A DNA stretch of 64,000 nucleotides from Paguma larvata. Its lineage: Eukaryota; Chordata; Mammalia; Carnivora; Viverridae. The DNA is taken from assembly GCA_030068075.1 (NCBI GenBank), contig CM057826.1:66189312-66253311 (forward strand), in the 5' to 3' direction. A model generated the notes under the pieces. It ran no database searches. It was not told where the DNA came from and was given only the letters and a program-made list of their open reading frames with translations. The position numbers and the translations under genes are program-made. Positions 12,083-26,100 of the stretch are shown here, one piece after another; the stretch's first letter is position 1, and the number at the start of each line of letters is the position of its first letter.

Positions 12083-15000
12083 ATAGAAATCCACATGCAT
12101 AGAGGTAGCCTGAATGCAAAAGGTCCAAAAGGCCAATCATCCAAGGTGGCTATGGCTGTAGTATTCATTTTTTTATGCCAGCTCTGATGAACAAATGGAG
12201 ACCTTCTTTCTTCAGCAAAGAATATCACGGTATCCTGGCCCGAGTCACTGTCAGGAGCCATTTCCTTGAACCGGCGCTTTCCTAGGTCAGTGCTCTACCA
12301 ACAGTTCCCCATTTGTGTCTGCCTATTTTATTTCTGTCAGATTCAGTCTCCAAATTGGTTGTAAAATACAGACACAATGGAAGCCCCCTTACAATTGTGA
12401 TTAAGGGGGGGCAACTGATCTGTTAACTGAAAGAGATAAAGTTGACTTGAAAGTCAAAGTAGGACGTTTTAAAGTTATACATATGACTCAGTAACTCGTA
12501 TTCATGTATGTTTTACATATATTCGTATATATGTAATTTCCTAACCTGATACGAGAGCAAAGCTGCTTTGACTAAGGGACCACTAATTCCCATGTCACAT
12601 CTTCTGCATAACCATCCTGTGATTAACCATGCATGGATTCCAGCTTAGGTGTTTGTAGAGTAGACCAAGAACTTCAACACTTTAAAAAAATATTAAGCAA
12701 AAGGAGTGCAGACTGCTTCTCCATCTTTATGATTTCTTACCAAATATTTCATAGGCATCTCACCAATCAGTTGACTTACCTTTGTTGAAAATTTCCAAAG
12801 CACTCAAATTCATGTATAAAAACAATCTTTTTGTATAATTCATCAGTTTAATAAACATTAATCAAATCATGCAAGAGAAGTAACAAGAACAACTGATCTG
12901 GGAAAAAATAATTGATTGATGATAATCACACAACTCAACTGAACTACAGAGGGAGAGAACTGTACTTGTTTCCCTAGTTAGCAGTCTATTAATGACAAGA
13001 TCAGGGTACCATGGGCACCGAAAAGGAATGGAGAGAATCAGTTGATCTAGCTGGCTAGTTAAATGGAGACTAGTTAACAGAAATCTTAGGCAGAGAGAAT
13101 GAAAAGAATAGCTACCTATCTCCTTAACAGCCTCAAAAATCAGCACTGTCCCTGTATTAAAATATTAGTCCTCTTGTCTAGATGGTAAAGTACCAGAATT
13201 TCAAAGCCGTGGGGGCAGACATTATAAAAAGGAAAAGGAAATCAATCTCAATACCCGCTTCTAGAGACCTGCAATGTTGCTTTTATTTCTGTTTACCATT
13301 GGTCAGTGAATAATTGCATTTTTCAGTACAGTCAATCAACTTTATAGTTTAGGGATATCTTAAATTGTGGCAATAGGTTGACTGTCAAGCCAAGGTTTGG
13401 TGTTCCTCTGATTGTTCATCATCTTCTTTGTTTTCATGAGTTTTAATAGGAAATTGAGAGAGTCAGTCTCAGGGTCCCTAATCAGCCATCACATAAAATG
13501 AAAGTGTCAACTCTTTTGTTTTTTAATATAATAGGTGTTATTCATCTAAGTCAATGTAAGGTTGAAACAGTATTTCAGGAATTAATAAGTCATCATACCT
13601 GATATCATAAAAAAAAATAGAAATGTTAAGAGTAGGAAGACTATCATGGGAAAAGGTAGAGCCTTTTCTCCTATTCCCCCCCTTTATATTTCCCTGGGGA
13701 AAAAAAATCGGGCAAAATACAAGCTGGCAGATGATTGATTTGGAAAGGCAAACACCAAATAAGAATATCTGATGTTGCTATCCAGACACAATTGCTCTAA
13801 AACTAGTTCTAACATAAAATTAATGTATCTGTTGAAGCTATCTCCAACACCCTAAGAAACTTCTGGTTACTTCAAGTAACATACTATATTATTCTACTCC
13901 AGTCTTTCCAGTAGAACATCCTTTCTAAAAATATTCCAGATTACACACAGGCTGAAATGTGTTTCTGGATAACCGGAGAACTGGTCAACCTATATCTTGA
14001 AGAAGTCAAAATTAATAAAATATAACTCAGATTCAACACAGATGGAAATAGACAAACACCTTTCACAAGCAATTAATACTTAAACAGAAAAACAGCTCAG
14101 AGGAACTCATCCTTCAAATCCATTAGTATTAATTCTTAAACAGACTAGGCTATTAATACCCACAAAGACCCACAGTAGACGAGAACAGCTCAGTTTTTTA
14201 TTTTTGAGATTCTCCACTGCTGTCAGTTAACAATTCTCCCATTAAAAGAAAATTCTAAAGTAGCTTTAAAAGAAAAGGACATTTCAGCTACTCTCATACT
14301 AATAGAACCTGCAAAAGGTCCAGATTGTCAAATCCTAGTCAAATCATGTATTCTATTATTACCTTGAATTCCCCTGGGATAATATTAAATGCAGCCCGCC
14401 ATTTTCAAGAATGGAAATCCTCAATCTTCCTTACTTTGTACATTTTTTTGCTAACTAAGGTTAAAGTATTTCTGTACGAGTTTTCTAGTGCATGACAAGA
14501 TTTGAGCTCACATTATTACAACTCACGAGCAACAAGCAAGCACGGTTCTTATATTAGTTATCACTGTTACTCTCCCCCAAGAAAAATTTCATCAGGCACA
14601 AGGCAAGCTCCATCTTAACACTCACAGCTCTCTCGACAGACTCCCAGTGCTTGTATTAGAACCACTCTGGTTTAAGTCATGGAATCTCAGTTCAGTTCTT
14701 GAGCTACAAATGCTTCTAACAGGCCTGTATCATAATATATAACATTGATGGAATATGAGTGTCAGAATTCTATCTCCCTATAAATTCCATTTCTAAACAA
14801 TAACGATAAGGCTGTGAGCTTGGTTTCTTCACTTAAGACTTAAGTTTAAATAACTAGTAGGGATATTAAATACTTTCTTAGATACACAGTGACTTGGTAT
14901 AAAAATACACTGATGACGTGGTAACTGATAAGAAAATGATTTAAAGTCTTAAATCCCATTACACTAATAGATAATTATTGTGAGAACTATCTGTGATAAC

Positions 15001-15499
15001 ACCAAAAACACAAAATGTGGGGTCAGGCAAATACTCTGTCAACAACAGAAAGTCTTATGTGTAAAAACTGATCTGGTCACATCAACTCATTCAGGTACTT
15101 GGGAGTATCTTTTGAACCCACTCAGTACAAAGAGCCTCCAAGAATGCAATCTCAATGGAGTTCATTCTGTAAGAATACAATGAGGCTGAGATACAACCTA
15201 GTATTTTTCAGGTCTCATGGTATGAAACTCTTAAATCTCAAGTGAGCAGTTGTCCAAATGTTGAGCAAATTCAAAGCTTTTCCTAACCGTTGTTTATTTT
15301 TGCTTGTAGTAGTAGTATATTTGGAAGCCCTCTGGCATCCAAACTCCAAATATTAGATGAAAGAACCATTTAGGGAAAATATATACCAAGATACCACATT
15401 TTCACATACAATGTGAGCCATGTTCTATGTATCTGGTGTCTAAAGTTTAATGTTGTCTTCAATCAATAATTAATTTTATTTTGACAAGTCTTTCTTCAA

Positions 15500-15610
15500 T
15501 TCTTACTATGTTGAGTATAGTTTCAAAGGCATGTTGGGAGAAATAAATAAAAGACATAGTTCCTACCATCAAGGAGTTTACAATCTAACAGAATTAACTT
15601 CAAATAATTA
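15500..15610 (+). repeat. L2-like LINE relic
   Basis: ttactatgttgagtatagtt, gttcctaccatcaaggagtt and tacaatctaacag follow the order of the same L2-type segment seen at 11.8 kb. Diverged. Confidence 0.4.
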
Positions 15611-16111
15611 TACTGACAGAAAGAAGACAAAATCTATTCACAGCTATGTGAGTGAGTGAGTCATTTTGGACCAGATTTAGGTGAGTATTTAGGACCTGTA
15701 TCATAATGGGATGACACTTTGGGCATCTAGAGAGGAGGGGGGAATGCTGTCTATACGGTAGGTATGTGCACTGGAGTGGCCAGCCGGTAAACTGTGGTAG
15801 ACAGTCTTCAAAATGACTGCCGTCATTCCCTCTTCTTCCTATAAATGCTCCTCAAACTACATAATGCAGAAGAACTCACTCCCCTTGAATCTTGGCTGAC
15901 CTTAGTGACTTGCCTGACTAAGAATGTAGTGGAACGGACCTTCTAGGACTTCTGAGGCTAAGTCTTATAAGTCTTGGCATTTTCACTCAGGTGACTTTCT
16001 TAAGGTTCTGTTGTGGGTTGATTCCTGTGACAACTACATGCAATAAATCAGAGGCAGAGAGAAAGTAAAGACAAAAGAGCAAGAAGTCATTGCAGTAGTT
16101 CAAGTAAAACG

Positions 16112-16133
16112 TAAAAAAAAAAAAAAAAAAAAA
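16112..16133. repeat. Poly(A) tract
   Basis: An uninterrupted A run of about 21 nt inside an old, unclassified purine-rich repeat-like segment (about 16030-16290). Confidence 0.8.
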
Positions 16134-17086
16134 GGGCTTGAAACCGGAAAGTAGTAAGAAGGCAGGAGATGACAGATGTCAGAAATGAGTAGAGGGGAAA
16201 ATCCAAAAGACTCTCCAGTCTATGACACTTGAACAAGAAAAGGTAGAAGTCAAAGCGGGTTCTGGGGTTTTAGAACTTAGACAACCAAAAACATAATGAT
16301 GCTATTAATAAAGATTGTGATCCAAAAGGACAGCACGCATGGAGAAAACCAGAGGAAATTAAATTAGAGGTGCTGGGCAGCCATCCAGGGAGAATCACTG
16401 GACAAGCAAATGGCAATGGAGGTATCAAGTGCCTTTTCTGGAATTAAGTACTTTTTGTATCTGGTTGATAGTCTGAAGTCACCCAAGGTCCAAAACATGG
16501 ACTTCTTTTGTATCTCCACATGGTTGATGGTTTCTTTGAAAGTTAATCCCTTCTTTTTTCTGGGCAAAAGAGATATAAGATCCCTTGCCAATAAATGCTT
16601 GGCTAAAAGTTAAAAGTATTTGATGGTAAATTTGTAATTGATTTGAATAAATTACTCTCAAACTAAAAAATTTTCTATTTGAAAAATTAAATATTCAGAT
16701 TTACAGAAGTTCTCCCAATGTAATTAATTTTAGTCGTATACTCCGTGGTGTTTCAAATTATCTGCATTAAAAAAAAAATTCCTTTATATAGTCAAAATAT
16801 GTGACTTCCTGGCCTGAGCTGTGGCAACATTTGTTTCCATCCTGTCTGAAGGACCAAATACGAAAACAAGACTGAAATCCTTGCCTGTCTCACAAATTTA
16901 CCTTCTACCCTGTATGTCCTCTGAGCTCCTAATCCTCTAAACTTTGTATAAAGTTTTTTACAACTGGTTTCCTTAGGCGATTGGTATGTGTGCAGAGAGA
17001 AAAAGAAACATCTCAGTACGTTTAAGGATTATTTAAGGCTAGAAAATTTATGACTTGTTTAGGGTGCCCTAACTTTTAACTCTTAA

Positions 17087-17286
17087 AATTTTTTTAATGT
17101 TTTATTTATTTTTGAGAGAAAGAGAGACAGAGCATGAGCGGGGGAGGAGCAGAGAGAGAGGGAGACACAGAATCCGAAGCAGACTCTGTCAGCACAGAGC
17201 CCGATGTGGGGCTCGAACCCACAGACTTCGAGATCACGACCCGAGCCGAAGTTGGGTACTTAACCGACTGAGCCACCCAGGCACCC
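17087..17286 (-). mobile_element. CanSINE (felid SINEC_Fc type)
   Basis: Near-complete tRNA-Lys-derived SINE in reverse. The T-rich tail side (ttttaatgttttatttattt) and purine-rich (ct)n complement come first, then ggctcgaacccacagacttc (B box side) and aaccgactgagccacccagg (A box side). Low divergence suggests a fairly recent, felid-age insertion. Short open frames across it are artefacts. Confidence 0.93.
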
Positions 17287-18800
17287 CTTACCACTTAATG
17301 GTACCTGCTCTCCACACGGACTACAAATGCACACACTACATACCTTCCATAAACTTGTGAACTCAAGCTGGCACATCGACATATTTTACATCACTATGAG
17401 CAGATGATGGACTACTTGTTAAATACTCACAAACTAAATCATGGTAAATTGCATAGCTATAACTAATGTTGCCAACAACATGATCAAATTCATTTACATG
17501 TGTTACTGAGACTGTATGGGTTTAGATCAGTGTTTCTCAACCTTTTTACATCGTAACTCCTTGAAAACTCTTTTGAAACTTTTGCTACTCATCTCCCTCA
17601 TACAGATTTAATATAACATTTAAATGCGTATCAGTTATGTAGTATTTTTATGCTATTTTTTATATATTTAAAAAAAAGTACTTTTTTTCCAAATTCCCCA
17701 AGAACCGATTTTTACCCTTCTAAAGTGAGGGAGACTAAGGATGCATGTTTTATTTAGATTAATAATTTGCTGCTCAAATAAGAATTATGCTTATAATGAA
17801 AATAATGCTAAGCCTTAGATGATTATGTAAGACTCATGAAGAATATGAGAAAGACCCAAGACCACACTTCTGAAACTTCTAACTCAAAGACTGAGAAGTG
17901 CAGACAATTATTTCACTTTCAGAACCTAAGTAAAGCTACCAAATCCTTCCATTTTAAAGGTTACCATCATTCCTCCATGCTTCAGCGATATTACTGAGAG
18001 TGACTCAGTACTTGTGGCTAACAAGTAAAATATAGATTTTAAAACTGGAAGAATACGTAGTTCTATTCATAAGGTCCTGAAGTACAAAACAGATAAAAGG
18101 AAGAATCTGACAACTGTTACGTGTCCCCAATTCACCTAACTACAGAAATAGTGGTAACATTGGCATTTCATAGAAAAGAACTGTGAAGAAGTAATATTAA
18201 GATGAAGAACAGTGTTTAAATACAAACTGTTTAAAAGGAAACATTAAGAAGTGGCAATTTTACTAATAGTCTCAAAAATTCTATTAGAACTCTTCAATAT
18301 CGAAGCCGAAAAATACATTTCTCCTCAGTTAAGACACCTGTATCGCCTTTTTTCCTCCAGCATTAGCAGGACAGAATTATCACTTACTGCTGGTTAAAGC
18401 AAGGACAGTAGAGGAAGAGAAGAAACTACAGGGTTTCTTACTCACTCTGGCTCCATTTCGCTCACCCTTCCATGCACCCAGAGGAAGACTAATGGGGTGC
18501 AGAAGGGGCATGAATTGCTTACAGCAAGCAGAATGCATTCTTACAGTCAGCAGAAACAAAGATCTTCCACCACCAAAATAGAAAAAGGAGGAAGAAGTTC
18601 AGAGGATTAGGCCTAAAGCCAAAGAGATTTATGGATACCACAGTTTATTAGGGGCGCGATATTTAAGAAATAGCCATATAACCCCAAATACATCAAAAAT
18701 TACTTATTTTAAGAGAAAGAAAATATTTAGTAATTGCAGTATCATTATTCTTTCATGACCTGGCAATCTGAAAGCTTTTAAGACTGCAACAAGACTTTCT

Positions 18801-18846
18801 TAAAAAAAAAAAAAAAAAAGTTTTTTAATGTTTATTTATTTTTGAC

Positions 18847-18877
<31 letters not shown>

Positions 18878-19018
18878 GAGAGACAGAGACATAATCTGAA
18901 GGAGGCTCCAGCTTCTGAGCTGTCAGCACAGAACCTGACACGGGACTTGAACTCAAGAACCATGAGACCATGACCTGAGCCAAAGTGGACGCTTAACCAC
19001 TGAGCCACCCAGGTGCCA
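18801..19018 (-). mobile_element. CanSINE (felid type)
   Basis: Full-length reversed copy. An A18 run then ttttttaatgtttatttatt, a (ga)n stretch, and the head complement accactgagccacccaggt. It sits just before a second, truncated copy in the same orientation at 19036. Confidence 0.92.
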
Positions 19019-19035
19019 CCCTCCCCATTTATTAG

Positions 19036-19131
19036 TAATTTTTTTAATGTTTATTTTGAGAGAGAGACAAAGACAGAGTGTGAGCAGGGTAGGGACAGAG
19101 ACAGAGAGGGAGACACGGAATCTGAAAGGAA
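19036..19131 (-). mobile_element. CanSINE, 3' part only
   Basis: Only the tail half is present (ttttttaatgtttattttga through gagacacggaatctgaaagg); the tRNA-derived head is missing. It may be a 5'-truncated insertion or a deletion remnant. Confidence 0.85.
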
Positions 19132-20095
19132 TTGCAAATTAAGACATAAACTGTCTTTTCCAGTTAATTCCTTCTTTTTCTGGACAAGAAAAAAAAAGAT
19201 TGTAGGATTTTGTTGCCATTACTTCAGTGATACTTTACTGTAACCAAAAAATGCTTATCTTCTTGTTCTAAGGTATGAATTGCATGTGTTTTAAGTATCT
19301 ATTTCTTGAAGAAATTTAGCCAAATAAGGCTTTATTCTATGCTTAACCAAAATGTCTGTTTTATTACAGCGACTGTATATTTTCTGTAATACTTTTATCC
19401 CATTTATTTTTAAATAATTTTAATAAAAAATACCTAGTCAAAATCATGAATTATCCTTTACAATTATTCTTTTACCCTAAAATTTTTAAATACTAAATTT
19501 CTCAGGTAGTAACACATTATATAACATAAGAATACACTGTGTACCTGGGTATTGTGAGTACTGATCTACTGATATTTGGTCATTAAAATCAGATGACTTA
19601 GTAAATAATTATCAATAAAAACACAAAACATTTCTTTATAAATCGGAGGTAGCCACCAATTAGTCACTCTATTTTTAGGTTAACTGAGCACCCTTCCCAA
19701 TTACCTTAACATAAACCCACAAAGCTAAAATGAGACAGTCTGACCGGCACAATGACATTTATCAAGTAAACAGTTTGTAGTAAAATCCTTAATAATTTTC
19801 TTTCCGCATTTTAAAAATAGGATCAGGGACTAATGAAAATAAATAAACGAGTTAAGAAAAAACATAATCATAAACCATATTCAACAATCAAAGTACCAAG
19901 CACTGTGTTAGCTATTAACAGTGAACATGACAGTCCTGGGAGAAAATCCATTTCTTCAGAAAATTTTGTACAATTAATAAACCGATTAAATAAAATACTG
20001 CCTCAAAATATGTCCTGGATGAAGCAAATAATGTTGAAAAGCAAAAATGTCAAGTCAGAACAGTAGCAAAAGTTTATGAGAAATTATGTATTTAC

Positions 20096-20163
20096 CTTGG
20101 TTCTGCACTCAGGGTTATTACAGTTTTTTGTGGTAGAGAACTTTGTGAGTTTTGTTTCAAATC
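20096..20163 (-). CDS. MAN2A1: MAN2A1 exon h (short exon ending SAEPR)
   Basis: 68 nt, with a tatttttatag acceptor and a gtaaat donor. It reads [19 protein letters not shown] then AEP, ending two bases into an Arg codon. This matches the human DLKQKSQDSLPQ...LSAEPR segment leading into the beta-sandwich domain. It is the last exon I can recognise. The next exon should start with the segment after AEPR, and nothing matching it was seen in 1-20095. Confidence 0.92.
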
Positions 20164-23100
20164 CTATAAAAATAAGCAAAAACTGTTTTATTTTACTTTT
20201 AAAACTTAAGTTTCAAAATTAGCTATATAATAGTACTTACAAAAATCCTAAAAAGTGTACACTGGAGGAAAAAAATCCTCTTTCCAGCTACAAAAAGTCC
20301 ATCAAAGTTCAAAATAAGTAATTCTTGTGTGTGTGCATACACATGTGTGTCCATTTAGATTTCAGGACGGCATACGTTACAGGGACCAGCGTCCAATTAG
20401 GAACCAAATAAATCGAATTCTAAAGATAATTTTGCAAAACGTTTTACTATTTTACCTTTGTATCATAGGTTTCATATCCTTAAGCAAAGTATGTCCATAC
20501 CTTAGATTGTTTAACCATAATTCGATTATAAGCATCAGTATATGAAAATATTGAAGTTATTGATTTCCGATTCCAGATGTGTAAGTTCTAAATACATAAA
20601 ATATTTCGAAGCCTATTGCTCACAATAAATGCTAATGATAAAAAAAATACGATTTTAAAATATCTGACTTGCCAAGTGGAAGTCTCAAAAGGTTTGCCAT
20701 ATTCTTCTTGCTGCAGAATAGCATATTCTGCCTTCCAGAGTATGTTCTGTTTTATTGGCTCATCTGATCCTACTAACAAGACAAGCCATGTCTGGTATCA
20801 TCTTCATCTTACAGGGCTCACAGATGTTAAGCAACTTTTTCAAGGCCCATGCGATTAGATTCAGAAGTTGAGGCTAAAAGCTAGTCTCCTAATTCCTCAA
20901 CCACTCCTCTACTGTTACACACGTCTGAGCACTGCCCACAGTGCTTCCATGGACTGATCCTGAAACCGGAAGACAATTTAGGATCATTCAAATTGAAGTT
21001 AAGCAAGAAAGATTAAGGATTTACAGAAGTCAAACACCAAGAGGCTTCTAATTTAAGCTAAGCAAAAATAACTAATTATAATGCCCGGTTATCTTACAAT
21101 ATCATCTCAAGAGTGTTTTAGAAGCCTGTATGTTTCACATAACAAAATAAGTTCATTATTTTATTTCTCATGCTTAGATATAGTCAGAACAAAATACACA
21201 CCATAAATCAAATGGAGACACACTGATAGGAAAGAAGCACACACAGATATTTCATATAAAATGATAAAAATTTTTTCTAAGAAAGTGCAACAAAATCACT
21301 ATTTTTCAATGTCTCTTTCCACTAAGCTTCTCAACCCCCTCTCCAAATTAAGAACAAAAGAATCACACATTTTTATGATGAATATAAAAGATATCAACTA
21401 ACCATGTCTAGGAGGTTATCAAGAGAGTAAGAGTTGTATGAATTTTTGTCCTTCAAAATAAGAAGTAGGGCAGAATGTCCAATTATCTTCTTCAAATTCG
21501 TTAAGGAGTGAAAGAGTCTGTGAACCAAAAATGTTACTGGTCTGAGAAGTAATTCAAACATCTATATACAGTATTTTCAGTTTCTTTAATAATGGCCAAA
21601 TCACCATTACTTTCATCCTGTCTTCACGAAATGAAACCTATAATGAACCTATAATGAACTCATACTTTTTTGCCCACAATTAAGTACTCAGAAAAAAAAA
21701 AGGGAGGTTTAATCAGAAGATATCACTAATGGCGATGCATTTAAAATAGAAAACTTTCTGGAAATACCTGAAACACATAAACTGATTCAAAATGATTTTT
21801 TCTTTTTTTTTAACCACTGATACTTTCTTTGAATATCATGACAAATAATAAGAATACCCTGCATGATCATTCCAATAGCTTTAAGGCATTCTCACCAAAA
21901 AAGTGATTCGATATATTAGAAAATTCTTTAGCAAGTGCTGAAATAGCAAGCGAAGACACGAGATTAAATCTTGCTCACAAGAAAATTCCATCGGTATACA
22001 CACGTCAAAAAATTCCAATTACTGAGCAATTCAAATAAGTATTTTGTTGAATTTTGCTTTATGTTCTTGTTAAAAAAAAAAAAAAAAGAAAGCTTTCACA
22101 AGTCTGGCTAATGAAATTGTCTTTGTCCCTGTTAACTTTTCTTGGTCATTAAAATTGCTCACTGTATTCATATTGTGTTTTTATCGTCAGAGGACCCAAA
22201 GAGATGCATACCAATCAACTGACTCAAGATCAAATCTGGAATATAATCTAGGTACGTTACCAGTTATGGCTAAAACACGACACATAGGAAAATAATTTGC
22301 CTGAAGTTTTTCTCAAGTTCAGTCTTGTTTCTTTAAAGAACAGATATCCCTAAGTAAACTCACTGGAGAAATCTGTAGAGAAACTTGGTGACTCATACTT
22401 TAATCGACCATTAATGGAATCTATTAAGTTTTAGAGTGACTATATCATTTTCCCCAATATAGGAAGCAATTTTGAATTTATACATTAAGGCCATTTTTGC
22501 TGGCATGCAACAGTATCAAAAAAACTATAAGAGAATTAAAAATAACTTTGTGCAGAACATTCAGATAACCTTCAAAGATGTAAGTGATCATAATCGTAAG
22601 TTAATTAACTAGGGAAATGGATTATACATACACAGTATTGAAGCCTTGTGGATGTGAGTTCAGGCTATCAACCAGCTAAGTTTCTCAGTCTATGCAAATG
22701 TTTTCCTAGATGATAAAAAGTGTTCTCACCAGACTCAGAGACAATATGAATGACTACGATTCAGTTCTAGAAACAAGCCCCTAGGTCTAAGTTTATTTTT
22801 ATTATCTACATGGCTATCTTTATTAGGTTGTCTGAACCTGCAGAATAAAAGTCATGTTCTCCATCAGCTAAAACCTTATATGTATTACAGCGCACTGAAG
22901 AATCCTAATTAAACTGAGGGAATGCCACAAATCAATGTTTGTATCCTGAAGGCACACACACAGGTTTCTAATGAGATAAGCACTAAGTACTGATACAGTA
23001 TTCCCCAATGCTTTCTCAGGATGTATAAAACTGATTTGTTTAAAGCAAAACAAGACTAAACACAGTAAATACGTTTGGGAAACACTGCATAAACCAAAAT

Positions 23101-26100
23101 TTTAATGTTTCGACATTTCGGCACTGTGGGATTTCTCAGAGACTCTAATTTCCTAACACGCCCTTATCCTATTATTATGGAACAGTTCAGGGAACATCAC
23201 TTAGAAATCAGTTTTCTACTTTGTTATCATTACTGCTGTTCGAAGCAGGTATTATCATGTTTGTTTCAATGAATAGTTTAATCTATCTGTTTGGACCCTC
23301 ATACTCACTCTTTGTTCATTTTTTTTCCTACCTACCTTAATTACAAGGTACGAACTGACAGAATTTTAAATCTTAGTGTAACTGATCCTATTACCATTTC
23401 TTCTCTTCCACATAGACCCATTATCCACTTTTAAGCTGAACACTGATCACAAACGCTGTCCCAGTCTAACTTATTTATTCAAGCCATGATTAGAATTAAC
23501 CTTCAAATAGCCATGATGTATTCTTGCTCTCCATATTATAATTATACAAACACTTAATCTGCTGTTGATAGAGCAGTACCCGAAGTATGGATCACCCTTA
23601 GATCGCAGAGGAGAAAGCTAGAAGGGTCTAGATCCCAGTTGGCATTGTGGAGCTGCCATACCTGAACGGAGGACCCGCAGACTTCTTTCACGTGGTATAA
23701 AGGTAAGTAGGACAGAATTTATTCAGTTCCAACTTGCTATTACTAGCAGCCGAATGTAATCCTTTAACTCACACACTTGTTCACAGGGACACTTCTGCCA
23801 ACATCTGAACAAACAGTCAACAGTCCAAGAACAAGAGAATACCCCAAGCTAGCTGCCTCTTTGTTTGTAATTCTCTAACTTGTATTTTGAAATTTCCTAC
23901 TTAAAATGTCTACGCTAATGACTTGATAATTGTATATGACTTTTCAGTGAAGTGTGAAGTGCTCGCAAAGCAAATTTACAAATGTCGAGTACAATTTGAG
24001 AATTATTGTGTCTTTTTTTCTCTAAGATGCAATTTTGCACTGGGATGTTTTTATATGCTAAAAGCATAACCAAACATATGGAAGAACTAGTGACAGGCCT
24101 TCAGGAAAGGTTAGGAGACAGAAAATGTTCTGTAGCAAAAACTCAATGACCTATACCCAAGTCTCTTTCAACATGGCAGCCAGAGAGAGCAGGTAGACAG
24201 TGCAGGAAAATGACTTCTTTATTTACTCTTAGAAACTCTGCTCTGAATCTAAGCACCTAAAAACCTTCACTTTTAAACTCTCGATAAACCAAGAAAGCAA
24301 GAGCAGGTGAAAAAGAAAAAAATGGAGAAAAATGGAGAATCTGATCTTACTTTTTATTTTTAACTATTTTGTTGTTATACACACAGTTTTTACAACTTGT
24401 GTTGTTTTGCTTTTGTTTTGTTTTACAATATATCTCACAGAGATTTTTGACTCCATATATTAAGAGTGTCCTTATCCTTTCTTTGTGTTAGTATTAGTAT
24501 TTCATTGTGTAAATAGCATTTTTTTTTACTTCTCCTCTTAGATGGACATGTAGCTGCAACCTATATTTAAAACTAATACTTGCTTCTAACAAAACAAGGA
24601 CTAATTTCATAGTACTCTCAGTAAATTAGTAAAATATTTTCCAATAAAAAATTTTAAGATATTTTATTTTAAAAAAATATTTACTTATAATAATAAATGT
24701 ATTTATTTTGCAGGGGAACCAGATTCAGTAAACCTCTAGCCTCATAGGATGGGGTTGTGAGGACAGGGAAGAAGCATGAATGACCCATGATCTGGGGGAA
24801 CAGTGGATGGAGAGGGTGGTACAGACCCTAAAAAGTTAGTCCATCTGACCCCATGGGCAAACAAGTATCCTGGACGGATTCCAAGGCCATTTGCTTTGCC
24901 TGCAAATGGTTTTTAAGTTTTTGAGGATCCAACCTTTCAAAAATGCCTTCTGTGGGAGAAAAACCTGTATCATCATCCAGTGTTTTCCATGTTAAGCCTA
25001 GTTCAACCTCAATAGATACCAAATACGTTTGCCACAAAAAAACCGAGAAGATATTTAAGATATTGCCTTGAATATATTCTCAAGGACTCAAGTCAACTAA
25101 TGAAACTTCAAGATTATTTTCCCCAAAGAGTCAAAATATTGTAACAAAAATCTTAATTAACACTTAATACGATTAGTAATATCAGTTGTGGATCAATTTT
25201 TAATGTTGACTTTAAGTCCTGTATACACTTTTCACATATGGGAGCTTTTATTTCAAAAAGAGTCACTTTTCAAATCTATATTATAAGAAAATCAGAGCAT
25301 ATTTTAACAATTTTAAAATATTATCAGAGCACAGTATTAATGACAGGGAAAAAATCTGGAAGAAAAAATAAACTAAACCATAATGAAACAAAAGTTAAAA
25401 CTCCTTCCCCAATGTAGGAATCTCCTCTGCACTGATCCTCATGAATGGTAATCCAAATTTGGGCATGATGGTGGAAATCGATCATAAAAGGTAAGCCGTT
25501 CCATTACGGGGAAACATGATTTTACAAAGTCCCCTGCTGTTCTGAGCTAAAACCTGTACTCACTGTTTCCAATTCTGTACTGAGAAAATACCTGAGCTTC
25601 TCACTCATCTTCACAAACCTTCGGAGAGTTGAAGATGGCTTTGAGAGCAATACCCAGGCCATCTCCTCTCATTCCAAGTCCTTAGATCATCCATAAATGT
25701 CAAGGTTGCAAGGTTCTTCTACTTCCTGGCTATCTTCTAGACTGATTTTTTGGGGTCAATGTCCCTCTAAAAAACAATGAGGTATCTGAGAACAACCGGA
25801 TATCAAACAGGAAATTAAGCTGCTATACAATGAAATGTGGCTCTTTATCTCCCTGGATTATAGCTATGACTCATTTGATACCGAATCCTTGGTCAGGAAG
25901 GTAACCTCAATTACCACAGTATACATAAGAGAAAACACAATCAGTTTTATAATAATGTTTTAGTACTCCATTTGCAGAAATGCACTGCAATTAAAAAGTG
26001 AGAATGGCTACAATGTCAACAGATTTCTTGAAAACTGCTTTGAAAATTGATGTTGTTTTTCTATGGCAATACTTATAATGCATATCATTAGTAATATGGT

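Larger units (their letters stand above)
1..20095. other. MAN2A1 intron downstream of exon h
   Basis: About 20 kb with no exon I can support on either strand. The open frames are short and none resembles the expected C-terminal MAN2A1 exons. It contains an old L1 piece, a MaLR-type LTR, the 90-bp tandem repeat, MIR and L2 relics, A-rich and AT-rich simple repeats, and CanSINE copies at 17.1, 18.8 and 19.0 kb (listed separately). Between those I see only AT-rich unique sequence. Confidence 0.75.

Noticed and set aside
16985..17035. Minus-strand AHIP resemblance to the MAN2A1 segment AHIPPLG
   Set aside because: Only four residues match, a stop follows within a few codons and no splice sites fit; coincidence.
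17097..17360. Arg/Glu-rich open frame (RERETEHERGRSRERGRH)
   Set aside because: It is the translation of the purine-rich (GA)n part of a CanSINE. Similar frames at 19013, 38526, 38828, 33548, 50713 and 62367-62574 have the same cause.
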